Positions 37,501 to 44,871 of a DNA stretch of 64,000 nt are shown one piece after another. The position numbers and the translations under genes are program-made. Source of the DNA: Chloroflexota bacterium (GTDB lineage Bacteria > Chloroflexota > Anaerolineae > UBA2200); assembly GCA_030607875.1 (NCBI GenBank), contig JAUWJD010000001.1, positions 1 through 64,000 of the forward strand, written 5' to 3'. The notes below the pieces were generated by a model. That model had not been told where the DNA came from. It saw only the letters and a program-made list of their open reading frames with translations, and ran no database searches. How positions within the stretch are numbered: position 1 is the stretch's first letter; every line of letters begins with the position of its first letter.

Positions 37501-40500
37501 GGTGGCACAGTAGTCATCGTCCACCCACACTTCGATGGGTTCCACGAACTGCACCGTTGTCGTAGCCACGGGGAACGTGCCGCCGATTCCCGTTGCCCAC
37601 ACCACTGCCGTGGCTGGCGGCAGCAGTTGCGAGGTCAGTGTGGCCACAGCCCGGCCACCCGAAGTGGCCGCAGCAGAGCGGAACGCATCCAACTCTACCC
37701 GCGCCGCATCGAGACAGAGCACGGTGATGGTATGCGCAGCGCCCGCGCTGAGGTTGGTAGCCATGATATCCTCAATCCACATGCTCGCCCCGTTGGTGTC
37801 AATGGTGCGCACCGCCCCACCATCAACCCGCACCTGTATGCGGCCATTGCCTGAGCGCTGTCTATAGCGCAGCGAAACGGCCTCACCACGGAAGCTCCAG
37901 GCTGCTTCGTCACCAACAGTGGTCGTCCGGATGTACTGGCCATTGCTGGCGTTAAGGTGGGATTGCGTGGTCCAGCTCCCCACTTTGGCTACCGGTGGGT
38001 CTTCCGCTTCGACGTAATCGTAGATCAGCGAGCCAGCGGTAGTAGTAAAGCCAACCCCTGTCCCATCGGGTACGGGGTTGCCAAATTGATCCACCACGTC
38101 GACAGCGATCAGCGACGTGGAGACGCCATCAGCCAGGATGGCGCTCGGATAGGCTACCATTGAAGTGATGGTGAATGGAGGCCCGGCCAGAATCTGCACG
38201 TCCCTGGTGCCAAAGACTGCACCATGCCAAGCCCGGACCGTGGCGGTGCCTGGAATGGCCCCAGCGGTGAGCGTGCTGGTAGCTACGCCATTGCTCGTAG
38301 TGTTAGAAACCGGGTTGATAAAGCCAAGCGACGTACTGAAGTCGATTCCCGTGCCATATGCAACCTTGTTACCGTAGATGTCCTGGACGGTGGCGGTAAT
38401 CGCTGACGTTCCAGTGCCCACAACGATAGTGCCGGGGTTGGCACTCACGCTGATAGAAGCAGGGCCCAGTGGCTGGATGGTCACCGTAGTGGTAGCCACC
38501 CCGTTGTTGGCCAGCGTGCCAGTGATGGTGGCTACACGACGAACCGTCCCTGGCGTGAACATCACTGTAGCCTGACCACCGATCATCACATCAGCCACAC
38601 TGGAGGCTGGCGGGCTGCCCAGACCACTTCCACCGACAATGTCTGTGGTGAAGGTAATCGGCGTGTTGTCGAGGATACAGCAACTTGTGTCGCAGGCTAT
38701 AGCCGTAATGACAATAGCTGGCCCGCCAGCACTGACAGTCGTCGCAGCAGGTGTCAGGGTCAGTGTGATGGGCGGACTCCAATCCACGTTCATGGACGTG
38801 GGCCTGTAGATATCCTTGGGAGGCGATGTCCCGCGAGTGGGCGGGCTGCGCCCCCACCAGTTATCCTCAGCGTCGACAACAGCAGTTGCAGCTGGCGGGA
38901 TGCTCCTCAAGCCGAAGCGTCCATTGCCATAGATGTGGTTGCAGTGGATCACTGGCGGCGAACCCGCATTAAAGCTCCACAACAGGATGCCGTCATTGTC
39001 GTTGTCCAGGAAGTGGTTGAACTGGATTGTGGCACCTGCATCCGTACCACCAACCCAGATGCCCGCCGTGTCCGTACTCCCTCCAGCCGTACCAACGTCA
39101 GAAACCATGTTGTGTTCGACAGTCGTATTGCTCGAGGAATAGAGCACGATGCCGCCTTCGTTGAAACCGGAGGGACTGTTGCTCGAGTTCGTCGTGGTGA
39201 TGCTGTTGTGCGACACGCTCGTGTTCACACAGTTCGCCCCCACAATCAGGCCGTTCCAGGCAACGTCATAGATAGTGTTGTAGGACAACACATTGCCCGT
39301 GCTCGTGCCCGCCGAACTAAACACACGCAGGCCAAACCCGCCGTTGTCATAGATGTGGTTATTCATGATCCGGTTGTTGTCACCGGTCTGCAGATCGAAG
39401 CCAAACCCGCTGTTGCTGTACAGGTCGTTATCAGCGAAGTAGCCACCGTTGACGTACGTCGCCGTAATGGCACCGGTGACGCTTTCCGTGATCACATTGT
39501 TGACAAAAGTGACACTGTCGAGAGAATTGCCGCTCCGGCCATCCAGCCAGACGCCGTAGTCAAAGTCGCGGATGGCGAAACCTTCAATGGTTGCGTTGTC
39601 ACTAACAGCACGCATGCGGATACCGTTGCCCGAACCGGAGCCGATGATGAAGGTGTTAGCACTGCCATCGCCCAGCAAGTTCATCGTCTTGGTGATGACA
39701 ATCGGCGCGCCAGCGACCGATTCCGGATAGTCACCCGCGAGCACACGCACTGTACCACCCGTCTTGACCGCAGTGGCTCCTTCAGGAATGGTATCAAAAG
39801 CATCAACACCGATTCCTGCTGTGCCGCCAGGCACGGTGACCGGGGTTCCATCCGGCAAGCCGGCCCAGTCATCGTCTACCCAGATAATGTCGGCCTGGCC
39901 GAAACAGACGGTGTCAGTCACGACCAGGCTGGGCGGTGACTCAATGCGCGTCGTAGCATGGACGGTGGCTGTATGCACCTCAGTCGGGCTCATGATGGCC
40001 AAGGCCGGCGCACGCAGGATGGCCGTGGCGACTCCCCCACTGGCTGCCGCGCCGGAGCGGAAGGCGTCGAGGCGGATGGTGCTGCCCGATTGATGGACCA
40101 CCTCGAGCTCATGGACAGCGGCCGGGTCTAGATTGGTAGCAACAACCTCTTCTACCCACGCGGCGGGAGTGCCACTGGTGCCGATGTCTCTGGGCACACC
40201 GCCGTCCACGCGCACACGCAGCACGCCGCCACTGCTGTAGCGTCGGTAAATCAAGGAAACCGCTCCGCCCCTGAAGAGCCAGTGAGCAGCAGAACCCGGC
40301 GAATTGCTGCGGATGTACTGACCACCGCTCGCCGTTGCAGCGGCTACGGTCGTCCAGCTTCCCGAAGTGAAGACGTCGGCGGATTCGGCCTCCACGTATT
40401 CATGGTCCAAGATCGTGCCCAGCGTAGTGGTAAAGCCCACCATCGTACCATCTGCCACGGGATTGGCAGCGCAATCGGTCATGGTCACTGTAATAACGGA

Positions 40501-43500
40501 GGTGATTACGCCGTTGGCTGGCAGTATAGTTGGACAGCCTGGATCTGCCGTGATGGTCGGGGTAACAGGTGGCCCAGCCGTGACATTGACGTTCGTTGAA
40601 GCAGTGAGTGTTACCCCGGCTGCGCCGGTCACAGTGGCCACGCCGGTGAGCAGGTCCGCGGTAAGGGTCGTCGTCGCAACACCGGTTCCATACATGGTCG
40701 TGGCTGATGCGGGGAAAACGAAACCTGGGCCACTGCTGCTGAAGGTTATCGGTACGTTCGGGACGGGGTTGCCGTAGACATCCCATACGGTGAAAGTCAC
40801 ATAAGACCGGTTGCGCAGAGTGTCGCAGGCGTTGAAGATCGTTTGCGGATAGGCAGCGATAGCAACGCTGTGCGGAGCGTTGACGGCCAAAGTCATGGTC
40901 ACCGCTACACCGCAACGGCCGGGCTCGGCCGTGCCGGTAATCGTCGCCACGCCAGCGATGGTCCCCGCCGTCAGGATGGCGTTCGCCTGCCCACCTGCGA
41001 ACACCGTCATCGTTGGAAAGATGACCGAATTCAGGTCGCTGCTGAAAGTGATCCACGTGCCGTCCAGGATATTGTAGCCATAACCAGAGGCCATGGCGGT
41101 GACATCAGCGGTGCTGGTGCCGTTGGCCGGGATTGAGGCTGGCGCCGTGGTCAGGCTGACCGAGATAGGCGGCGACCAGAAGGCACTGCCTGCGTTGCGG
41201 ATGTCTCCCGGCTCACCTGGACCAAAGGCCAGAGTGTTGCATCCCCACCAGTTGCCTTCGACATGCACATTGGCGGCCAGTTGGTTGCTCAGGCCAAAGC
41301 GGCCGTTGCTGTAAATGCTATTGCCGTGCACGGTGGCAACGCCACCACCTGGCGGTATGTGGATGCCATGCCCTACGCAGTTCTCGATCAGGTTGTTTTC
41401 AATGCTGATTGGCGCCGTGTTGCTGCGCAAGGATACGCCGGCAGCGTCAGCACGATTGCCGCCAGCGTTGGATACGTCGGCAATCCGGTTGTCATACACC
41501 GAGCTATTGGTCGTACCGATCAACACAACGCCGCCCCTGTTGTGGTTGGCATCGGGCGGGCCACTGGCATTCAGCCACGATAGGTTAGTACGCTCAATGA
41601 TGTTGGCCCCCACGTCAACGGTCGAGGTGCCGGTGCCGTTGACCAGCACCCCATCCCAGGCCAGATCGTGGATCACGTTGCCATAGACACCGTTGCGCAG
41701 CGTGGTCCCAGCCAGTTCAACGCCCACGTCCTGATTGTCATGAATGTTGCAGTTGTCGATCGAGTTGTCGTTGCCGGTATTGATCGTGACCGCAACGCCC
41801 GAGTTATCGTAAATGTCGTTGTAACAAATGGTCGTGCCATCGACATACTGCAAATAGATGCCATGGTGCCCAATGGTGATATCGTTGCTGCAGATCGTAC
41901 TGGTGTAGACATAGATGCCGTACATAGCGTAGGAACTGCTGCCGACACTGTTGCTCTCGAAAGCGTTGTACACGATGGTTGCATTGTAGACCCGGTTGCC
42001 GCTGGTACCATCCAGGTAGATGCCCTTCTCAAAATCCTGAATATTGACTCCACTGATGGTTACATTGTCCGCACGGTCAACGTAGAACCCGCGGCTGCCA
42101 GGTGCATCGCTGCCCTGGACAAATACAACACCGTTTCCGGCTCCGTCAAGGTATAGCGGCTTGTCAACGGTCACGTTTCCGGCATAGATGCCCGCCAAGA
42201 CATGAACAGTGCCTCCGCTCAGGACCCTATCCACTCCACCCTGGATAGTATCAAAGGCGGTATAGTCCCAGATGTGCCCGTCGTTAGGGCAAGTGCTGCA
42301 ATAGTCGTCATCTACCCACACTTCCGCCGGCCCCGGGAACGAAACTGTGGTCTGACCGTAGGGCCAAGTGGGAGCAGAACCGGTGGAGCCAGCGCCAATG
42401 CCTACTGCACCCACAGTGGCAGTGCCGGGGACAAGTGGCGCAATCAAGGTGGCCGTAGCCACACCACCAGTCGTAGTAGTACCAGAACGGAAGGCATCCA
42501 GCCAGATTGGCCCCACACCCCCATTGCGCACACGGATGGTGTGCGTACCTGAGGACAGGGCAGTGGTGAACTGCCGTTCAACTTGCCACTGCGTAGACGC
42601 ACTGGCAAAGTTGATCGTTGTTACATAAGTCCCGTCAACGATGACGTCGGCGACGCCGCCAGTTGCAGCCGTGCGATAGATCATCGAGATGGCTTCGCCT
42701 TGGAAGGTCCAGGATACCTCAGCCCCGAAGCTGCTAGAACGGATGTGAGAGCCATCACTTGCATTGGCATTGGCAAGAGTGGTCCACGAGCCCAGTTTGG
42801 TCACCGGCGCGTCCTCTGCTTCAGTGTACGCGTAAGGCAACGTGCCCAACGTGGTAGTAAGGCCGACCATGGTGCCATCATTCACCATGTTTCCATACTT
42901 GTCCGTGACCGTCACCGCAATCGTCGAGATTGAGGCACCATCGGACGGCAGCTCTGTTGGATCAGCCGAGATGGTCAGCGCATACGGTGGGCCTGACACG
43001 CCAAGAAGCTGCACCCAGCGCACTGCGTCAGCACAGGTATCGCCTGTACTGGAGGTATTCAGCTCCACGTACGCGCCAGTAGTGGTATAAGTACCAGCCC
43101 GGAACGGATACACCCCCAGGCTATGCCAGCCCGATGGGGAGAAATCGGCAACTGTAGCCCCAGTTGCATCCTTGGTTTGATCAACGTAAACGGTGACCAC
43201 GCCACCATCGTAGTGGATTTCATAGGGGACGGCCTCCGGACGTGCTGAATGCACACTCCAGTGCGTCTGCAGGTCGTACATACTGTCTACCAGTATGGGA
43301 TCAGCTTCGCACGGCCCCCAACGTGCCGTGGCCGTCAGCACGCTGGTGCTTTCGTACTCATAGTTCCCACCGTAACCGCCGGTTGTACCCGTCTGCCACA
43401 CGCCGCTGGGCGGACTGTGGCTGTAGCAGGCAGACGTCTCGTCCAGCACAACTCCCGGAGCAGGCGTAGTGGTGGGAGTCGGCGTGGGCCCCGGAGTACC

Positions 43501-44394
43501 CGTCTGTGTCGGAGTAGGAGTGGGCGTAGGTGATACTGGTTCGAGGGTCCAGCTAATGACCAGCTGGGGACGCTGGACATCTGTATTCCATTCGGAACTG
43601 CGATAGTAGTAAATCACAGCAGGATCAGGCCCAATGAGAATGAATCCCTCGTTGTTCGCTGGATTCGACACCCAGTCCTGAACAATCGTAGCCACGTCGA
43701 AGTAGTGGAAGTCATTGCGCGCAAAGAGGCTTCTAGTCATGGACGCAGTAGGCATACGGTCTGTAGTGGTCTGGTCACATCCTTCGATATCCCAGAAGTC
43801 AGCGTTGGTCGCTTTGTACCAAGTTGCCTCTGACTCTTCCCAATGGCGTACGACCTGATAGACCTGACCTTCCATTTCGCGGAAAATATTGCGCGCATAG
43901 CAGTAGATGCCCAGCTCCGCACTGATGATGGTGGCAGAAGAGGGTATCGCCGCAGCGGCCAGGTCAAAGTAGACAAGCGGACGATAGGCACGGCTCTGCC
44001 CAAACATAAGCCGTGCTTCCCCACCCATGTTATTGGTAGGCTTCCAGCGGTTAATGTAGGTATCCTTCGTGCCCGTGTAGGGAGAGCCCACTGGAACGCC
44101 ATTAATCAGAGGGGCCCGGCCCTGCTGCAACACCACGTCCGTGACGACCTGCGAAGCGTGCACGTCAGGGAAATGCGCGCCAGCCCCGCCAACCAGACCA
44201 GCAATATCCATAGGACCTGTCATCAGCCGCAAGGCTAAGGCAGGACCGGCAAAGAGCACGGCAAAGGAAAGCACAAAAACGGCCAGCGATAGGATGACGC
44301 CGCGAGAAATCGGAATAGATCGCTGCTCTTTGTCGGGGCACAGTTCAGGCCGCTGCATGTCCTGAGGGGAATCTGTGAGGATCATCTCTTCCAT
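31594..44394 (-). CDS. Giant (4266-aa) surface adhesin-like protein with repeated beta-helix and nested Ig/carbohydrate-binding modules
   Basis: A hydrophobic export segment lies at 33-55 behind a 32-residue N-terminal region. Then follow a DNRLRE-type domain (about 95-285), a Thr-Pro linker, a golvesin-like domain (about 315-460) and three large modules. Each module has an invasin Ig domain with an inserted carbohydrate-binding-like domain (inserts near 520-635, 1330-1443, 2127-2239) and a right-handed beta-helix (about 690-1068, 1503-1872, 2289-2644) ending near NWWG. Two more nested inserts (about 2902-3019, 3350-3472) alternate with DUF11 domains (about 3072-3202, 3519-3652). Six tandem invasin Ig domains, a Pro-rich stretch and YLPIIVKNRYR close the protein. 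The ATG at 44394 follows AGGGAGG. It is probably a fibrous cell-surface or sheath adhesin. The second and third helix modules are about three-quarters identical, so the assembly deserves checking. Confidence 0.82.
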   Translation of the reverse strand: MEEMILTDSPQDMQRPELCPDKEQRSIPISRGVILSLAVFVLSFAVLFAGPALALRLMTGPMDIAGLVGGAGAHFPDVHASQVVTDVVLQQGRAPLINGVPVGSPYTGTKDTYINRWKPTNNMGGEARLMFGQSRAYRPLVYFDLAAAAIPSSATIISAELGIYCYARNIFREMEGQVYQVVRHWEESEATWYKATNADFWDIEGCDQTTTDRMPTASMTRSLFARNDFHYFDVATIVQDWVSNPANNEGFILIGPDPAVIYYYRSSEWNTDVQRPQLVISWTLEPVSPTPTPTPTQTGTPGPTPTPTTTPAPGVVLDETSACYSHSPPSGVWQTGTTGGYGGNYEYESTSVLTATARWGPCEADPILVDSMYDLQTHWSVHSARPEAVPYEIHYDGGVVTVYVDQTKDATGATVADFSPSGWHSLGVYPFRAGTYTTTGAYVELNTSSTGDTCADAVRWVQLLGVSGPPYALTISADPTELPSDGASISTIAVTVTDKYGNMVNDGTMVGLTTTLGTLPYAYTEAEDAPVTKLGSWTTLANANASDGSHIRSSSFGAEVSWTFQGEAISMIYRTAATGGVADVIVDGTYVTTINFASASTQWQVERQFTTALSSGTHTIRVRNGGVGPIWLDAFRSGTTTTGGVATATLIAPLVPGTATVGAVGIGAGSTGSAPTWPYGQTTVSFPGPAEVWVDDDYCSTCPNDGHIWDYTAFDTIQGGVDRVLSGGTVHVLAGIYAGNVTVDKPLYLDGAGNGVVFVQGSDAPGSRGFYVDRADNVTISGVNIQDFEKGIYLDGTSGNRVYNATIVYNAFESNSVGSSSYAMYGIYVYTSTICSNDITIGHHGIYLQYVDGTTICYNDIYDNSGVAVTINTGNDNSIDNCNIHDNQDVGVELAGTTLRNGVYGNVIHDLAWDGVLVNGTGTSTVDVGANIIERTNLSWLNASGPPDANHNRGGVVLIGTTNSSVYDNRIADVSNAGGNRADAAGVSLRSNTAPISIENNLIENCVGHGIHIPPGGGVATVHGNSIYSNGRFGLSNQLAANVHVEGNWWGCNTLAFGPGEPGDIRNAGSAFWSPPISVSLTTAPASIPANGTSTADVTAMASGYGYNILDGTWITFSSDLNSVIFPTMTVFAGGQANAILTAGTIAGVATITGTAEPGRCGVAVTMTLAVNAPHSVAIAAYPQTIFNACDTLRNRSYVTFTVWDVYGNPVPNVPITFSSSGPGFVFPASATTMYGTGVATTTLTADLLTGVATVTGAAGVTLTASTNVNVTAGPPVTPTITADPGCPTILPANGVITSVITVTMTDCAANPVADGTMVGFTTTLGTILDHEYVEAESADVFTSGSWTTVAAATASGGQYIRSNSPGSAAHWLFRGGAVSLIYRRYSSGGVLRVRVDGGVPRDIGTSGTPAAWVEEVVATNLDPAAVHELEVVHQSGSTIRLDAFRSGAAASGGVATAILRAPALAIMSPTEVHTATVHATTRIESPPSLVVTDTVCFGQADIIWVDDDWAGLPDGTPVTVPGGTAGIGVDAFDTIPEGATAVKTGGTVRVLAGDYPESVAGAPIVITKTMNLLGDGSANTFIIGSGSGNGIRMRAVSDNATIEGFAIRDFDYGVWLDGRSGNSLDSVTFVNNVITESVTGAITATYVNGGYFADNDLYSNSGFGFDLQTGDNNRIMNNHIYDNGGFGLRVFSSAGTSTGNVLSYNTIYDVAWNGLIVGANCVNTSVSHNSITTTNSSNSPSGFNEGGIVLYSSSNTTVEHNMVSDVGTAGGSTDTAGIWVGGTDAGATIQFNHFLDNDNDGILLWSFNAGSPPVIHCNHIYGNGRFGLRSIPPAATAVVDAEDNWWGRSPPTRGTSPPKDIYRPTSMNVDWSPPITLTLTPAATTVSAGGPAIVITAIACDTSCCILDNTPITFTTDIVGGSGLGSPPASSVADVMIGGQATVMFTPGTVRRVATITGTLANNGVATTTVTIQPLGPASISVSANPGTIVVGTGTSAITATVQDIYGNKVAYGTGIDFSTSLGFINPVSNTTSNGVATSTLTAGAIPGTATVRAWHGAVFGTRDVQILAGPPFTITSMVAYPSAILADGVSTSLIAVDVVDQFGNPVPDGTGVGFTTTAGSLIYDYVEAEDPPVAKVGSWTTQSHLNASNGQYIRTTTVGDEAAWSFRGEAVSLRYRQRSGNGRIQVRVDGGAVRTIDTNGASMWIEDIMATNLSAGAAHTITVLCLDAARVELDAFRSAAATSGGRAVATLTSQLLPPATAVVWATGIGGTFPVATTTVQFVEPIEVWVDDDYCATCLNDGHIWGFDAFSNMPDGIAVVRSGGTVHVLSGVYTLPVTINKPLYLDGDGSGATSTLVGSGTGNGILVTRFADGTTIEGFLIRNWGYGLKLDGRSANSLDGVSVTDNVIDQCVTGAITATYVNDGYFADNSLDNNSGFGFDLHTGSNNMISHNHIYDNDGFGLRVFSSGGTSTGNVVSDNRIYDVSWNGIVAGLNCVNTQVVSNTVYGTNQVNSPSGFNEGGIVLYSTTNTTVEYNTVYDVGTAGGSTDTAGIWVGGTNAGGVIRYNRILDNSNDGVLLAAFNWPPLINCNHIYGNGRFGLRSVPPAATAIVDAEGNWWGRQPPPTRGTVPPKDIHRPTPMNVDWNPAIALTLTPAQPTVHAGGPAIAITAEGRGGGCCLLDTTPVTFETDLGGLGGPPASSVVAHTGGCQAVAMFTPGSMVGTATITATVANAGVVTTTVQIEPGLPYSMTFSAAPHSIWVWSCRPAGYPRKSTIAVTVTDQFGNPNVGESITWTVSGALGEHLEWRYGTLDPNGYHLTILDSGDIAGTVSVTATVGSLSRSVPVEIMPSVPASVLLQRAPTGIAANGVSTAIITATVYDQCGNLAYDGTMVGFATDYGTLPYEYVEAESSEVITSTGDWTLVANANASSGYYLRTSTPGALLQWEFTGSAVSLIYRRTTTGGQAQVFVDGVIRKTLDMSAASTEWQRETAIVTGLDPAVTHYIDVKCDTGPIYVDALRSGVDTTNGVTTAVLTSEQMCTTATITGTAVDPRVEAIYGPPYDTTTVEFQCVDLTISKQASPVDVLPDALVTFTLSYANVGPAVATDTRITDTLPMPLIYVSSQSSPYLGAPQSPSSDVWVWQAGDVLPGGTGVITLTARRPCIDWRGIVTNTVSIGSPMADLNLADNDASAWVSLVADEPAMVTVTAQPPSILVDSSSTIRITVTDHCGNPVSAWTVYITTNLGAFDAAGTVTHRTRTTNANGRITLTFWSRPPVRGTATISATAGSVTGLGTVIVGVGPAQQCLAEADPPAIPADGLSTSTITAVVLDTGGNPVLDGFFVGFTTSLGSMLYGYAEDADVNQSPPGSWPTSSHAAASGGSYIGTTVDGASVYWNFRGNGASIVYRLAPAGGIGDVYVDGSFLGSIDMSGPLTWRAERTFTWSGSPTDTHLLRLTHRVGTGRIWMDAFRSGLTTSGEQALAVLTSETTVGIATVAATAVSETVTAVPVLLHGFADVRFDPADLIITKTIQPTDPVSVGHRITFTIEYQNLGPITATNAYLDDVIEDGVLDSAWLRDAFFNTTPVTVIPHLQYQWPLGSLASGESGIIVFGGIVAENRFWPSETVITNTAVIESRTVDPRRGNNTRRITTTIVPGVPVTMTLTAMPGSIPVDGNTSLLRATIWDVYGNPIANGTPVTFKTSLGGFPAAQERVRYTTDGAVAVNLTSGTVAGTAIITATVDSISATTQVVFTPLNPRRITLTADPDEIVVGGATSIIEAVVVDRLGNAVTDGTSVAFATTDGTIAPLVVPTVQGRASTVLTSGAAAVTATVSAFAGSAVGTTTVRFVPGEPRVTITADPTDLTVGNNSAITVITTDEFGNPVLDGTVVTFTTSFGYFTDTMISTTFGNTLGGVADVLLTSRVVGTAIVRGAVGADSAAVAVTFSAGEPHSIEIISVEPGVIPGCVGTALATVVVKDRYGNFVTDGTVVVFDVTPQGDVEPIDGGRTTNGVAQAIISAGTVPGPATVWAWPERYRTSVVDQYGITFLVGPPDYIEASVEPPRLMAGGSRATVRVRVLDCGGYPVTDGTLVTFTIASGQGSLTPQSTTTASGWAFSTLTSPEVAGSAIIRVTSGEREANVVVEYIPGPPFEILLTADPWSIPANGVYTSTISAEIKDLFGNHVADRTAVVFSTDLGRFETGISYSTSTLGGRASAVLISSTTPGIARVAATAGGRRAETYVDFYFEPTPTPPPSMRWKAYLPIIVKNRYR

Positions 44395-44467
44395 AAAGTA
44401 AGCCTCCCTGTGGGTCAATGGCTGCTTCCTTCGGCTCGACGAGGTGCCTGCGGCACCACTGAGAGTT

Positions 44468-44497
44468 ATTATACGCTGAATAGTCCTATACTGTCAA
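44468..44497 (-). promoter_or_regulatory. Consensus sigma-70 promoter of the giant adhesin gene
   Basis: On the minus strand a perfect TTGACA (44497-44492) and perfect TATAAT (44473-44468) are spaced by 18 bases. The expected start near 44461 gives a leader of about 67 bases before the ATG at 44394. Confidence 0.8.
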
Positions 44498-44616
44498 AAC
44501 GAGAACATAGCAGTTGCCTGAAGCTTGCATCCACGAATTCTTGTTTGGATTCAGGCCCGTGGTAGGTCTGACAGAGGTTCTCACTTGGCACGGCCCTACC
44601 CGAAGGGTAAGTAAAG

Positions 44617-44649
44617 AAAAAGGAGAACGGGATAAACCCCCTCCTTTTT
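44617..44649. terminator. Terminator-like hairpin with T-run in a divergent interval
   Basis: AAAAAGGAG (44617-44625) pairs with CTCCTTTTT (44641-44649), with GGG/CCC inside, and T residues continue on the plus strand. No annotated gene runs into it from either side. It could insulate the adhesin promoter or end a small plus-strand RNA. Confidence 0.55.
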
Positions 44650-44855
44650 TTCAAGACGCAACAGCCAAGCAAAAGATACGCGAGGGCCAACAGTTGCAGG
44701 CACTGGGAGGATGAATAGACGCCATTTCATGGCCATCAGCAGACATCTCCAGTTCGGCCCAGGCAGGGGATTCACTGCGCACCCGTCCGATGCGGCCGGC
44801 CCGAGTGACAAACGCCCCTGGGAAACGCCAATTTTATGCCAGATGCGCATACCTG

Positions 44856-44861
44856 TATAAT
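44856..44861 (+). promoter_or_regulatory. Possible -10 box of the FemAB-like gene
   Basis: TATAAT lies ten bases before the ATG at 44872, with no good -35. If it is used, the mRNA would be almost leaderless. Confidence 0.35.
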
Positions 44862-44871
44862 GGTATGCATT

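Larger units (their letters stand above)
44395..44871. other. Gene-free divergent interval of 477 bases
   Basis: It contains a consensus promoter for the giant adhesin gene, a hairpin with T-run in the middle, and a TATAAT box just before the FemAB-like gene. Short frames across it show no protein-like sequence. Confidence 0.6.

Noticed and set aside
31594-44394. Possibility that the tail YLPIIVKNRYR is a sortase signal
   Set aside because: There is no LPxTG, no hydrophobic helix and basic tail after it, and no sortase gene in the window.
44514-44714. Small open frame of 66 codons on the plus strand
   Set aside because: It runs through the terminator-like hairpin, lacks a ribosome site and has no protein-like composition.
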